Shown: positions 17,014 through 27,300, counted from the stretch's first letter. The stretch is 64,000 nucleotides of DNA from an uncultured Eubacteriales bacterium (GCA_934432675.1 CAKRYT010000003.1:111724-175723); one strand, 5' to 3'. Program-made: numbers and translations. The notes: generated by a model from the sequence alone, not told the origin.

Positions 17014-18954
17014 ATGCGTTACGGTCCGCCCCCCAAAAAACCGGACAGCCTCTATGAAAAGCCCAAACGACTGCGGGATTATCCGCGCTACTTTGCGAAG
17101 GTGATCGGCGGCTTTTTCTCCCGTTTTTTCTACGTGGTGCGCCTGCTTTTGGAGACAAGCCCGTGGCTGTTTGCGCTCATGGCACTATGCAGCATTATTT
17201 CCGGGCTTCTCCCCGTCGGTGTGGCCTACGCCGGGAAGTATGTCATCAATGCGGTCAATGACGCGCTTGCAGGGGAGGGGATTGCCTCCGGCGAGGGCCT
17301 CTTCACCACCTTCCGAGGGACGCTGTCCGCCGTGGCACTGTTCCTCTCCCTCCAATTTCTGTTCACGCTTCTCACGCGCCTGCTCTCCCGCTGCGAGGCG
17401 GCGGTGCGGTCGCTCGCCGGAGAACGCATCTCTGCCCACATCCGCCTGAAAATCATGCGTAAGGCGAAGACGGTGGACCTCGGCAGTTTCGACGACCCTG
17501 CCTTTTACGAGAAACTCGAAAACGCCAACCGTGAGGCGGGTATGCGCCCCCTTCAAATCCTTGCCGCGACGTTTTCGACCATCTCCGCCCTGATCTCCGC
17601 CGTCAGTTTTTTCGTTATCCTGTGCACCGTCGGGTGGGAGGTGCCGCTCATCCTGTTCGTCTTTATCCTCCCCTCCGCCATCGTCAACCATGTGTTCCGT
17701 ACCCGCGGGTTCTGGTATATGCGTCGCGCGTCCAAGGAGCGGCGACAGATGAACTATTATGCCCACGTCGTGACGGATAAGGACCTCGCGAAGGAGATGC
17801 GGCTCTCCGACCTGTCGGACACCTTTATCGATAAGTTCGATGCGGCTTTCCGCACCTATTACCGCGGGATCCGTCGCCTGACGCTGCGGGAGATGTTCTG
17901 GCAGATCTTTGCCGCCGTGGTGCGGCTCGCCGGGGAGACGGCCATCTTCTTCTATATTGCGTACCGTGTGGTGGGCGGCCATATGCAGATCGGTGACTAT
18001 TCGCTCCTCTCGGGTGCACTCGTCTCCATCGGCGGGCAGATTTCCACGATGCTGAATGCGACCGCCACCATCTATGAGGGCACGCTGTTTATCGATAACC
18101 TCATGACCTTCCTCGGGGAAAAACCGACGATCGTCCCTTGTCTGCCGACGCCGCGCGTGCCGCAGCATCACGTACCGCATACGATACGGTTTGAGGACGT
18201 CGGGTTCCGTTATCCCGGGGCCGAGAGGGACGTGATCCGTCATTTCTCCTGTGAGTTTCATACGGGAGATCGCGTCGTACTCGTCGGTGTCAACGGGGCG
18301 GGGAAGACGACGCTCATCAAACTTCTCACGCGCCTCTACGACCCGACGGAGGGACGCATCACGCTGGACGGCTATGACCTGCGCGAGTATGACCCCGCGG
18401 CTCTGTACCCGATTTTCGGGACGGTTTTTCAGGACTTCGGGAAATATGCGGCAACGGCGGGAGAAAATATAGCCCTCGGCAATACGCATCGCCCGCCCGA
18501 CCCGGAGGCGATCCGTCGTGCGGCGGAACTCGGGGACGCGGCACCGTTCGTCGAGAAATTGGAGAGCGGCTACGATACGCCCCTCATGCGCTACTTTGAG
18601 GATGACGCGGCGGAACTCTCGCAGGGGCAGTGGCAGAAACTCTCCATCGCCCGCGCTTTCTACGCCGATGCCGACATTTTCATCCTGGACGAGCCGACCG
18701 CCGCGCTGGACGCCATCGCGGAGCAGGAGATCTACGACCGCTTTGCCGAACTGTCGCAGGATAAACTGACCGTCCTCGTCTCGCATCGTTTATCGAGTGC
18801 CGTCTCCGCGACGAAGATCCTGGTCATTGCGGACGGGATGCTGGCCGAGAGCGGCACACACGCCGAACTCATGGCGGCCGGCGGCATCTATCATCACCTG
18901 TTCTCCACCCAGGCGAAACATTATATTCTCGCGGGTGAGGGAGCGGTGGTTTAA
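17014..18954 (+). CDS. ABC transporter, fused membrane and ATPase domains (exporter type)
   Basis: A 646-residue half-transporter. Residues about 50-350 form the six-helix exporter membrane domain; the ATPase half has Walker A GVNGAGKTT near 425, an LSQGQWQKLSIARAF signature near 536, Walker B FILDEPTAALD near 558 and the switch LVSHRLSS. It would work as a homodimer or with a partner encoded elsewhere, since no second half-transporter is adjacent. The substrate cannot be told. AAAGGAGGTAAC gives a very strong ribosome site. It is followed by a strong terminator. Confidence 0.92.
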   Translation: MRYGPPPKKPDSLYEKPKRLRDYPRYFAKVIGGFFSRFFYVVRLLLETSPWLFALMALCSIISGLLPVGVAYAGKYVINAVNDALAGEGIASGEGLFTTFRGTLSAVALFLSLQFLFTLLTRLLSRCEAAVRSLAGERISAHIRLKIMRKAKTVDLGSFDDPAFYEKLENANREAGMRPLQILAATFSTISALISAVSFFVILCTVGWEVPLILFVFILPSAIVNHVFRTRGFWYMRRASKERRQMNYYAHVVTDKDLAKEMRLSDLSDTFIDKFDAAFRTYYRGIRRLTLREMFWQIFAAVVRLAGETAIFFYIAYRVVGGHMQIGDYSLLSGALVSIGGQISTMLNATATIYEGTLFIDNLMTFLGEKPTIVPCLPTPRVPQHHVPHTIRFEDVGFRYPGAERDVIRHFSCEFHTGDRVVLVGVNGAGKTTLIKLLTRLYDPTEGRITLDGYDLREYDPAALYPIFGTVFQDFGKYAATAGENIALGNTHRPPDPEAIRRAAELGDAAPFVEKLESGYDTPLMRYFEDDAAELSQGQWQKLSIARAFYADADIFILDEPTAALDAIAEQEIYDRFAELSQDKLTVLVSHRLSSAVSATKILVIADGMLAESGTHAELMAAGGIYHHLFSTQAKHYILAGEGAVV

Positions 18955-19017
18955 CCGTCCTCCGTCCGACTTTCCGTTCTCCCCCCTCCGGTCTCCCGCC
19001 CCTCCCGAAAACGATGA

Positions 19018-19056
19018 AAGGCACCCCCACCGTCAGATGGGGGTGCCTTGGTATTT
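19018..19056 (+). terminator. Rho-independent terminator after the ABC exporter
   Basis: A perfect 12-bp stem, AAGGCACCCCCA (19018-19029) with TGGGGGTGCCTT (19038-19049), followed by GGTATTTTT. Confidence 0.88.
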
Positions 19057-19070
19057 TTGCACAATGAGAA

Positions 19071-19087
19071 TTGCACATATTGTACAA
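19071..19087. promoter_or_regulatory. Near-palindrome upstream of the beta-helix gene (candidate operator)
   Basis: TTGCACATATTGTACAA is an imperfect 17-base palindrome (one mismatched pair) about 40 bases upstream of the -35 box of the following gene. The surrounding sequence is AT-rich compared with the coding regions. Its 17-base size resembles the perfect palindrome at 23888-23904. Operator function is inference. Confidence 0.3.
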
Positions 19088-19125
19088 CTATTTCACATTT
19101 TGCAAAAAGGATTGCAGTATCTGCC

Positions 19126-19155
19126 TTGCGGGCCGAAGAACGCAAACGGTATAAT
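19126..19155 (+). promoter_or_regulatory. Sigma-A promoter of the beta-helix protein gene
   Basis: TTGCGG (19126-19131), an 18-base spacer and a perfect TATAAT (19150-19155), 64 bases before the ATG. Confidence 0.7.
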
Positions 19156-19219
19156 AGAGTATAACAGACAGTAAATTCAGGAAAAATCCGGACCTGTTCG
19201 GTGAGAGGAGAACAACATT

Positions 19220-22200
19220 ATGAAGAGAGGACTGTTGATTTTTTGCCTATTGGCAGGGTTGTTGCTCCCGTGCCTGCTCCCGGTGCTGAATTTTTCCGTT
19301 GCCGCGGCGACGACCGATGAAGAGGAGCCGCTCCCCGAGGAGACGGCGGAATACCGCAAAGATACGATTATTATGACGGAAACGACGTCGATGGCTTCCG
19401 CTTCCTCCGGGGACTCCTCCAGGTGGAACAAAGTGTGGCCTGCGTCCACCGGAAACTCCTATTATATCATTGGGGAGGACGGTAAAAAGACCCAGGTGTT
19501 TATATACGATCCGCTGGATAAAACGCGCACCGCGGGATTTGCCCGGTATGCTCCGCAGGAGAAACAAGCCGCATTTTCACTGGGGAACAATAAACTTTCA
19601 GCAAACAGTAACCTGTTGATTTCTGCCGAAATCCTGCTTCCCGGCGAGGCACAGTCGGGGACGGCAACTTCTCCCCTCTCCGTGGGAGCCGAACTGTTCG
19701 GCACTACGCTATTCACGATGACGGAGGACGGCGATCGGTACGGGATCGATTTCGGGGGCGGTATGGTCGGTAGTGCCCCGAAGGGTGTATGGTTGCGCGT
19801 TGTCCTTTCGTATAATGCCACGACAAAATCCGCACGGGTCGCCATCAAAGGGGAACTCATGGATGCAAACGATGCCCCCTGCGAAATGCTCGATGCCGAA
19901 AACATCGCTTGTGCACTTGCAAATAGCAATATGTTCAGATACACCTGCTCCATTCCTGCCAAAACGTCGGATGATATGCCCGAGAGCGGCTTTTACCAGC
20001 GGACATCCATCCGCATCCCCGGAGACATGTACCTCCTTTCTGCGGGGCTGAAAGCCATTGAAGGCGATACGGCACTGAATACCAGCCGCGACGGGGACCT
20101 GACCCTGACCTTCACACACGATATCGACTCCTCAAAACTGGATATCTCCAAAATCCGTGTCACGGATAAGGACGGGAATGCCCTCCCCGTGACGAGCATT
20201 CGCCAGCCGATCGCGCAGACGAATTGCCTCGTTCTGAATTTCGCATCCGACCCCCTCCCCAAGTTTACGACTGTGCTTGTGCACTATGATGCAGGTGTGA
20301 CCGATTTTGCCGGACAGTCACTTTTGGGAGACGCCTATGCGGCGGTTGACGTCTACGGCGATAAGGGCGATCTGCGTCCTAAAATGCCGATTGTCGAGAT
20401 CCCGGAGGAGAAACATATCATGCCGGATGTGTATAACACCGGTTATCGTTGTTCCGGAAATGAACTGGAACCGCTCCTTGAAAAATACCCGCTCTTAAAA
20501 GACCATCTCGGTTACGGCGGGCATCCGACGACCGTCAACATTTCGGATAATGTGGCGAAAGCCTACAATTACCGTTTTGAGAAATTCACCTATACGGGTA
20601 GTCTCCGCTTCACGGGGACGCACCCCATCACGATCGAGGATGCCTTCCTCCATTGTGAGACACAGCATTATGCCATCGAAAACATCGGGACGGCGTATCT
20701 GACCATCTCCTACCTGGAAGGGACGGGGAGCCAGTCGTCGTTTATCCAGGGCGGGAACATGAAGCTCTCGCACATCTATTTGCACGATGTCGGTGGCGAC
20801 CACATGAAGGCGGGGCCCAACCAATGGCTGGAATACTCCTATTTCCGTGACGGCGGGACGCATAACCCGCAGGCGCACGCCGACTGCATTCAGTTCTCCG
20901 GTACGCCCAGCCAGATCACGGACAACATCGTCATCATCGGTAACCGCATGGACGTTCCTCCGCTGCTCTGGGATCATACGGCGAACAGCACGCTGTTCTT
21001 TAAGACGGAAGGATATTCTGCCGGCTATACCAACGTGCAGATGATCGGCAACTGGCTGAACGGCGGCGGTTTTACCGCGTATCTGACGATTGATTCTTCC
21101 ACCGAGGTGGGTGTGAACAATACGCGTTATATTACCTTTAAGGACAATATGTTCGGCTACGGCGGCAGATGGGGGAGCATCGCGTGGGGTAAGAAATACT
21201 GGCCCGACGGCGACGCGATCATCGGATACGGCGGAGAGTTTTCCAACAATGACTACGTCAAGACGCTGGACGTCGGCAGCGTGTTGCTGCGTGACAGCGA
21301 CGGCACGGTACAGACCGACCTTGCCGGGGTGCGCGGCGGTACGCTCACGATGGACGTTCACTTCGCCAACTACCTGCGCGTCGCGCGGCAGTATCGCATT
21401 GCCGTTCGTGTCATCGCCGGTGACGGCACCGTTCTTGCCGTAAAGACCGCGGACGGGAATATCCGTAAATATATTCACTACGACGAATACGCAACGCCGG
21501 ATAACATTGAAGACATGCTCGACGAGGACGGCAACCCGATTACTTACGTCGACGGGCAAGGTAATGTCGGCTATTACCGACGTCTCATCAATCTGCCTGA
21601 CCTGCCGGAGGACGTGCTCGGCAGCATCACCCTCTCCGGTTTGCCCGACGACCTTTCCGGTTGCCGTGCGGAGGTGGTCGTATACGACACGACGGGCGGG
21701 GCTTCGACCGAAGTGCGAAAGGTCGATTTCATCGCGTCCGGTACGTACGGTCTGCCCCTCGCGATCGAGGGTGCCAGCCTGACGCTGAATGCAAGACCCG
21801 AGATCAACTTCTACGTGGCGGCGTCCGAACTCGCGAAACTTCCCGCCGGTGCGACCCTGTATCTGACCGACGGTGACGGCGGGCGTTATGTCGGCACCCT
21901 CCGTGACGGGTATATGATCTTCTCCGTGCGGGACATTCCGGTCTCGGACATGGGGCGCGAGCGGGAATATCGCCTGCAATACCGGCTCGCGGACGGCGAC
22001 GGGACACTCTTTACATCACGTTTGTCGGTGACCTATTCACCGTTGACATACGCCATCCGTATGTATCAAAAAACGGCGGCGGACGACTCGTCGAAACAAG
22101 AGGCACTTCGCTCGCTCCTCGTTGCCATGGTGCAATATGTCGAGGCGGCAGGCAGTACGGGTGCCAAGGCGCGTTTTGCGAGCGAGACCGGCTATGCTTT

Positions 22201-22612
22201 CGGCGACGGGGAGGTCGGCGATTACGCCGCCATCCGCGCAAAAGCGGCAAAGATCGCCGTGGACTTTGACAGTGCGGCGGGCAGCATTGCTTCCGTCGGC
22301 GCGACGCTCGGCAGCAGTATTGACCTGGTTCTCTCCATGTCGGATGCGCGTTATACGAGCCTGACCGCATCTATCGGGGGAGAGCAACTGATCGCCTCCG
22401 TGAACGGCACGGAGGCCACCGTCAGCGGGCTGGGGGCGAGCGACCTGTACGGGGTAATCACCTTTACTTTCTCCGGTGAAGGGGTGGATACGGTGACGGC
22501 GACGCTCACGGTCGCGCATTTCCTCGACGGTCACACCGGTGGCAAAAACGCAACGCTTGCACGCGCGACGGCACTTTATATGGAGGCGGTGCTCTTCTAT
22601 GTGAACCCGTAA
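19220..22612 (+). CDS. Large secreted right-handed beta-helix protein
   Basis: A 1130-residue secreted protein with a cleavable signal (hydrophobic 5-28, then VAAATT). The first 270 residues look like a beta-sandwich module. Residues about 420-700 repeat short strand-and-turn units rich in Asn, Gly and Asp (HADCIQFSG near 550, NIVIIGNRM), typical of pectate-lyase-like parallel beta-helices. Residues about 850-960 hold a module (LTLNARPEINFYV ... ALRSLLVAMVQYVEAA) that resembles a C-terminal domain common in large secreted proteins of gut Clostridia. The likely role is binding or cleaving a polysaccharide; the catalytic residues were not identified. The gene stands alone with its own promoter and converges on the ROK kinase. 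Confidence 0.8.
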   Translation: MKRGLLIFCLLAGLLLPCLLPVLNFSVAAATTDEEEPLPEETAEYRKDTIIMTETTSMASASSGDSSRWNKVWPASTGNSYYIIGEDGKKTQVFIYDPLDKTRTAGFARYAPQEKQAAFSLGNNKLSANSNLLISAEILLPGEAQSGTATSPLSVGAELFGTTLFTMTEDGDRYGIDFGGGMVGSAPKGVWLRVVLSYNATTKSARVAIKGELMDANDAPCEMLDAENIACALANSNMFRYTCSIPAKTSDDMPESGFYQRTSIRIPGDMYLLSAGLKAIEGDTALNTSRDGDLTLTFTHDIDSSKLDISKIRVTDKDGNALPVTSIRQPIAQTNCLVLNFASDPLPKFTTVLVHYDAGVTDFAGQSLLGDAYAAVDVYGDKGDLRPKMPIVEIPEEKHIMPDVYNTGYRCSGNELEPLLEKYPLLKDHLGYGGHPTTVNISDNVAKAYNYRFEKFTYTGSLRFTGTHPITIEDAFLHCETQHYAIENIGTAYLTISYLEGTGSQSSFIQGGNMKLSHIYLHDVGGDHMKAGPNQWLEYSYFRDGGTHNPQAHADCIQFSGTPSQITDNIVIIGNRMDVPPLLWDHTANSTLFFKTEGYSAGYTNVQMIGNWLNGGGFTAYLTIDSSTEVGVNNTRYITFKDNMFGYGGRWGSIAWGKKYWPDGDAIIGYGGEFSNNDYVKTLDVGSVLLRDSDGTVQTDLAGVRGGTLTMDVHFANYLRVARQYRIAVRVIAGDGTVLAVKTADGNIRKYIHYDEYATPDNIEDMLDEDGNPITYVDGQGNVGYYRRLINLPDLPEDVLGSITLSGLPDDLSGCRAEVVVYDTTGGASTEVRKVDFIASGTYGLPLAIEGASLTLNARPEINFYVAASELAKLPAGATLYLTDGDGGRYVGTLRDGYMIFSVRDIPVSDMGREREYRLQYRLADGDGTLFTSRLSVTYSPLTYAIRMYQKTAADDSSKQEALRSLLVAMVQYVEAAGSTGAKARFASETGYAFGDGEVGDYAAIRAKAAKIAVDFDSAAGSIASVGATLGSSIDLVLSMSDARYTSLTASIGGEQLIASVNGTEATVSGLGASDLYGVITFTFSGEGVDTVTATLTVAHFLDGHTGGKNATLARATALYMEAVLFYVNP

Positions 22613-22686
22613 GGGAGAACGGCCGGACGGTGCCGAGGGGCACGGGACAGCGTTTGCAAAGCGAAAAACGGGTAATCAAAAAAATG

Positions 22687-22721
22687 AGGCGGGGCCGATT
22701 TTTACGGCTCCGCCTTGTGCT
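22687..22721. terminator. Terminator between beta-helix gene and ROK kinase
   Basis: An 11-bp stem with one G-U pair (22687-22697 with 22705-22715) and a T-rich loop, followed by TGTGCTTTT. It sits between convergent genes. The distal arm and tail (CGGCTCCGCCTTGT then CTTTT after one base) closely match the terminator at 194-234. Confidence 0.75.
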
Positions 22722-22742
22722 TTTCGGAAGTATGTAAAGGAG

Positions 22743-23702
22743 TTAAAGACCGAGACCCGCCGCACCGACGATACCGGCGTCATTGCCCATTTCCGCGATT
22801 TTGACGACGGTCTTGTGCGTGTCGTCGCGGGTGTATTGCTCGCGGTCCACGATGGCCTGTAAGGGGTCAAGCAGATAATGCTTTTCGTTGCATATGCCGC
22901 CGCCGATGGAGAGCACCTCGGGCTGGAAAATGTTGATCATGTTGGCGATGCCGCAGGCGAGGTAAGAGATGTAGGTATCGACGACTTCGCTCGCCGCTTT
23001 GTCACCGCGCCGCATACCGTCGAAAGCGGTGCGCGCCGTCACCTTGCCGGTCGATTTCCATTCGTCCACCATAACGGAGGGGATGCCTTTGATGGAGAGT
23101 TCCGTGACCTTTTCACGCGTCATATTGGTGAGCCCCGTCGCGGAGGAATAGGTCTCCCAGCAGCCGCGTCTGCCGCAGCCGCACTGCCGCCCGTCCTTGA
23201 CGATGACGACGTGGCCGAGTTCACCCCCGGCGAAGTTGAAACCGGAATAGATCTTGCCGTCGATGATGATGCCGCCGCCGACACCGGTACCGAGGGTAAT
23301 CATCACGCTGTTCTTCGTGCCGCGTGCCGCACCGGCGAGTGCCTCTGCAAGAGCGGCGGCGTTAGCGTCGTTCTCGACGTAAACTTTCGGTACCGCGAGA
23401 TGACGCATAAACGCGCGACCGATTTCAAAGTGGCGGAAGGGCAGGTTGCAGGAATACTCGACGACGGCCGTCTCCCGATTGCATACCCCGGGGGAGGCAA
23501 TGCCGGCGTAGGCGACCTCCCCGAGCGGGATGCCCGCCTCGTGCAGGAGCGATTCGGCGAGCCCTGCCATATCGGCGACGATCGCCTCCGCGCCGCGTTC
23601 CGGCAGGGTAGGGACGCTCCCTTTCTTAATGACCCGCATGGCCTCATCCACGATACCGACGGCGATGTTGGTGCCGCCGAGGTCTACACCAATATAATAC
23701 AT
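22743..23702 (-). CDS. ROK-family glucokinase
   Basis: A 319-residue sugar kinase. MYYIGVDLGGTNIAVGIVD is the phosphate-1 ATP motif; VENDANAAALAEA holds the catalytic Asp; ITLGTGVGGGIIIDGK is the phosphate-2 motif; and CGCGRRGCWETYSS is the zinc-binding ROK signature. The length fits ROK kinases, which lack the DNA-binding N-terminus of ROK repressors. Glucose is the likely substrate, though other hexoses cannot be excluded. The start at 23702 is chosen by AAAGGAG upstream; an in-frame ATG 66 bases earlier lacks one. It diverges from the large glycan-uptake operon, which suggests it handles sugars released there (inference). Confidence 0.92.
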   Translation of the reverse strand: MYYIGVDLGGTNIAVGIVDEAMRVIKKGSVPTLPERGAEAIVADMAGLAESLLHEAGIPLGEVAYAGIASPGVCNRETAVVEYSCNLPFRHFEIGRAFMRHLAVPKVYVENDANAAALAEALAGAARGTKNSVMITLGTGVGGGIIIDGKIYSGFNFAGGELGHVVIVKDGRQCGCGRRGCWETYSSATGLTNMTREKVTELSIKGIPSVMVDEWKSTGKVTARTAFDGMRRGDKAASEVVDTYISYLACGIANMINIFQPEVLSIGGGICNEKHYLLDPLQAIVDREQYTRDDTHKTVVKIAEMGNDAGIVGAAGLGL

Positions 23703-23772
23703 GTAGCAATACTCCTTTATGAAAATGTACGGCGGGCGGGGATTCCCCACACCGACGAAAGATGACATACAT

Positions 23773-23802
23773 ACTATACCACACGAGGAATGGCCGTGTC
23801 AA
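23773..23802 (-). promoter_or_regulatory. Sigma-A promoter of the ROK kinase
   Basis: Read on the minus strand: a perfect TTGACA (23802-23797), an 18-base spacer and TATAGT (23778-23773). It lies about 70 bases upstream of the ATG. Confidence 0.75.
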
Positions 23803-23887
23803 TAAACTATTAGGGTGACTTTGCCTGCCGGGAGGGGCGCGGCGACACAGGAACAAAAATCGGCGCGTACAAAATAGGGGAGGCGAT

Positions 23888-23904
23888 TTGTGCATACCGC
23901 ACAA
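23888..23904. promoter_or_regulatory. Perfect 17-base palindrome (candidate operator)
   Basis: TTGTGC (23888-23893), five bases, then GCACAA (23899-23904). It has no T-run, so it is not a terminator. Its place between two divergent sugar genes fits a repressor or activator site; the cognate regulator is not in the window. Confidence 0.4.
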
Positions 23905-24056
23905 AACGCAAAACAGCGCGACATATGGCAAACAATTGCATACACGCCTCGAAAGGGAAAGTAACCCGCGTTTACCTATTCTGCCGTGCTGACCGATAAA
24001 ATCAGAACAAACAACGGAGTAGAGCCGGAAAAACCTAAAACAGATGCGATTCGTAA

Positions 24057-24073
24057 GGTAAATTAAATTTACC
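24057..24073. promoter_or_regulatory. Perfect AT-rich palindrome (candidate operator)
   Basis: GGTAAATTAAATTTACC: eight-base arms around a central A, perfect symmetry. It lies 135 bases upstream of the operon -35 box in the same AT-rich intergenic region. Confidence 0.4.
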
Positions 24074-24190
24074 AATCTTGAAAAGCATCCCGTGCCGTTC
24101 TCCGGTACCGCCGCAAAGGCTCCGACGGGCGGGACAAAATTGTGAAATTATTAACAAACTTAATAAGATTGCGTGAATAAACCGTGAAAA

Positions 24191-24223
24191 CGCCTCGTTT
24201 TGCGCGATTGACAAACCGAGGCG
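24191..24223. promoter_or_regulatory. Inverted repeat around the operon -35 box
   Basis: CGCCTCG (24191-24197) and CGAGGCG (24217-24223) form a perfect 7-base inverted repeat with the TTGACA box (24208-24213) between the arms. A protein bound here would block or position RNA polymerase; this is inference. Confidence 0.4.
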
Positions 24224-24236
24224 AGTTTGCTATATT
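24208..24236 (+). promoter_or_regulatory. Sigma-A promoter of the glycan-uptake operon
   Basis: A perfect TTGACA (24208-24213), a 17-base spacer and TATATT (24231-24236), 70 bases before the ATG. This is probably the promoter for the seven genes to 37936, which are separated by at most 36 bases. Confidence 0.8.
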
Positions 24237-24306
24237 TGATGTGTCTTAAATGCGCGTATGCGCGCATGGCGCTCTCGATGGAGAACTTTTTTCGGAGGAA
24301 ACACTC

Positions 24307-27300
24307 ATGAAAGCAAACAAATTTGTCCGTGCCCTGTGCTTGCTTTTGACGCTGACCTGTTGCGGCGGCGTGCTCGTCGCTTTACCGACGGCTGCCGCAT
24401 CGACGGAAAGCAGTTCGCAGGCCAGACTGTCGGACATGAAGAAATACCTTGCTGCCGATTCTTACGCGGTGTATATCGCCGATAAGATCAGCAAGGGGAT
24501 CGGGTCCGCGAACGGCGACGTTCTCGTTTCCCGACCCAATATGGAGGCCTCCTCCGCGGATGCGAAGCGTATTGACAGTGACGCCGCATGGTTGGAGTAC
24601 GTTGGTCTCGATACACGCGACTTTCATTACACCGGTGCGACGGAGAAGGATCATTCAAACGCGGTCCTTGCGCCGTCCACCGGTGCTACGGCGTTTGACA
24701 TAGAAGTACCTGCCGGTGCCGCGGGGCTTTACTACATCGCCATTGAGTATTACTCCCTGACCAAGAATTCCAGGGTCAGTTCCATCGAGCGCAAACTGTA
24801 TATTGACGGTGCTCTGCCTTTCTCGGAGGCGAATCTGATTTCGCTCAGCAAGGCGTGGACCTACAAGTATCTGATGGGGACCGATGCAGACGGCAACGAG
24901 ATCTATGCGGATGCGGATACGGTCGCAAACACGTGGGGAGAGAATCGGGACAAGTTCGGTTTTGCCGAAGACCTGAATCATAACGACCTGACGCCGACCG
25001 TCACGCAGTACGGCCGCTGGCAGACCTATCTGTGCGCCGATTCAGAGGGGTATTCGAGTGATTACTACCGTTTCTACCTGTCGGAAGGGAAACACACCAT
25101 CACCCTGGATGCCACCCGTGAGGAGGTCGTGATCGGGGACGTCCTGGCGGTCCCGACGAACGATGCGGACTACGGCGTCCCGACCTACCGAGAATACCTC
25201 GAAAAGTATAAAGGCCAGCCGGATGCGCCCGCCGGTACCAAAGTGACTTTTGAGGCGGAAAAGCCCACGCTCGTCTCCGACTCCTCGGTCACCATGACGA
25301 ACAATAAGAATTCCGCCATTACTTCTCCGTCCTCTCCGTTCTCCGATCTTTATAACGTCATCGGGGCGAGTTCGTTCAGCAGCGTCGGCCAGTGGGCGGC
25401 GTACAACTTCACCGTTCCGGCCAGCGGTATGTATGAGATTTCGCTCCGGTATCTCCAATCTGCTCTCGAAGGTATGTTCATTTCCCGCACCATCCGCATT
25501 TCCTCGAACGGAGAAGGGGATGACCTCGGACGTTACGGCCTGCCGGACGGCACGGCGGCACTGCCGTTCCGTGAAGTATTCAACACCCGTTTCAATTATT
25601 CGAAAGACTGGCAGATTTCCTCTTTGACGGACGGGAACGAGACCTTCAAGTTCTACTTCCAGGAGGGCGTGCACTACACGCTGTACTTCGAGGTCGGCCT
25701 CGGTGCACTTGCCGAACAACTCCAAATCGTAGAGAATGCCATGACGGAGCTGAACAGCTGCTACCTCAGCATTCTCCGTCTGACCGGGTCGGACCCCGAT
25801 GAGTACCAGGACTACAACTTTGAGGATGCCCTGCCGGATGTCATGTATACGCTGAACAAGCAGGCAACCGTCCTGGAAGACGTCCGCAACGAGTTTGAGC
25901 GGATCTGCGGTTCGAGCGGTTCACACCTTGCCACCCTTGAAAACGTTTACCGTCTGGTTTACACCATGACCGACGAGGACCAGATCGCGAAGAACCTCAA
26001 AAACTTCAAGACTTACCTCGGTACGCTCGGTACGTGGCTCTCCACCTCAAAGGCCTCGACCCTGATTATGGACAACGTCTCCGTGCAGGCTCCCGGCACC
26101 AAGGCACCCAAGGCGAACGCAAACTTCTTCCAGTCCGCCTGGTATGAGATCCGCGCGTTCTTCGCTTCTTTCTTCACCGATTACGACCAGATGGGCGTGC
26201 GTGAAGAGGGGGCCCTCGGTGAAGAGGCACTGGTCGTCTGGATTGCCACCGGCCGTGACCAGAGCAAGGTCGTCCGCAGCCTGATCGACGCCGATTTCAG
26301 CGACTATTGTAAAAATAAAGGATATCAACCTCTCGCCGTGTCTCTGAAACTGGTCACGGCAGGTACGCTCCTCCCCTCCATCCTGGCAGGGAAGGGACCG
26401 GACGTCTACATGGGCCTTGACTCGGCAACGGTCATGAACTACGCCATCCGTGAGGCGGTGCTGCCGCTCCAGGATCAGGAGGGCTTCGCCGAACACACGG
26501 ACACCAAGTTCTCCAAGTGCGCGATCGATTCGGTCACACTGCTCAGCAAAACTTACGGTGTCCCGATGTCGATGTCCTTTGCCATGATGTTCTACCGCAT
26601 GGATTTCCTTGTGGATATGATGGGCGACAAAGCACAGGTGCCCCGCACGTGGGATGACCTGCTTGCCCTGCTTCCCGACTTGCAGGCGAACAACATGGAT
26701 ATCGGCCTCAACTACACGCTCGCTTTGGATTTCTTCCTTTATCAAAATGGCGGGAATATGTGGCGGTATATCGATGACCCCGAGTATCAGGGGGCGCAGA
26801 TCGGTCTGGATACCGACGAGGGGCTCCGGGCTTTCAAATTCTGTTGCAGCCTGTATACCGACTACTCCTTCCCGGTATCGTACGATGCCGCCAACCGTTT
26901 CCGTACCGGTGAAATGCCGATCGTCATTCAGGACTACGTGTCGCTGTACAACCAGTTGGTCGTGTATGCGACCGAGCTTGACGGTCTGTGGAGTTTCTCG
27001 CATATTCCGGGCGTTCAGCAGAGCGACGGCAGCGTCAACTACACCGCCATTGCGGGCGTAACTTCCGCTATTATAACCAAGAGCGCGCAGGAGCGCGCGA
27101 AGAAGACCGGGACCGACCGTGTCGCGGAGGCATGGCGTTTCGTCATGTGGTGCACGGAGGCGGACTATGTGAGCCAGTATTCCAACCGCATGGTCTCCAT
27201 CCTCGGCCCGTCCGCGAAGTACGCTGCCGCGAACTTGCAGGCATTCGACGATATGTCTTGGACCTCCGCCGAGCGCGACGCGATTCTTGAACAGATCCAG

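Larger units (their letters stand above)
23769..24207. other. Intergenic regulatory region between ROK kinase and the glycan-uptake operon
   Basis: About 600 bases without a gene separate the divergent starts at 23702 and 24307. The stretch is visibly AT-richer than its flanks and holds the ROK promoter, at least two perfect palindromes (23888-23904 and 24057-24073) and, at its right end, the operon promoter. I see no small ORF with a good ribosome site and no RNA gene. Confidence 0.5.

Noticed and set aside
23888..23904. Palindrome as a terminator
   Set aside because: The arms are short, AT content is mixed, and no T-run follows on either strand.
24250..24306. An upstream start for the giant binding protein
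   Set aside because: The 19 extra residues would precede the signal peptide, and the ATG at 24307 has CGGAGGAA.
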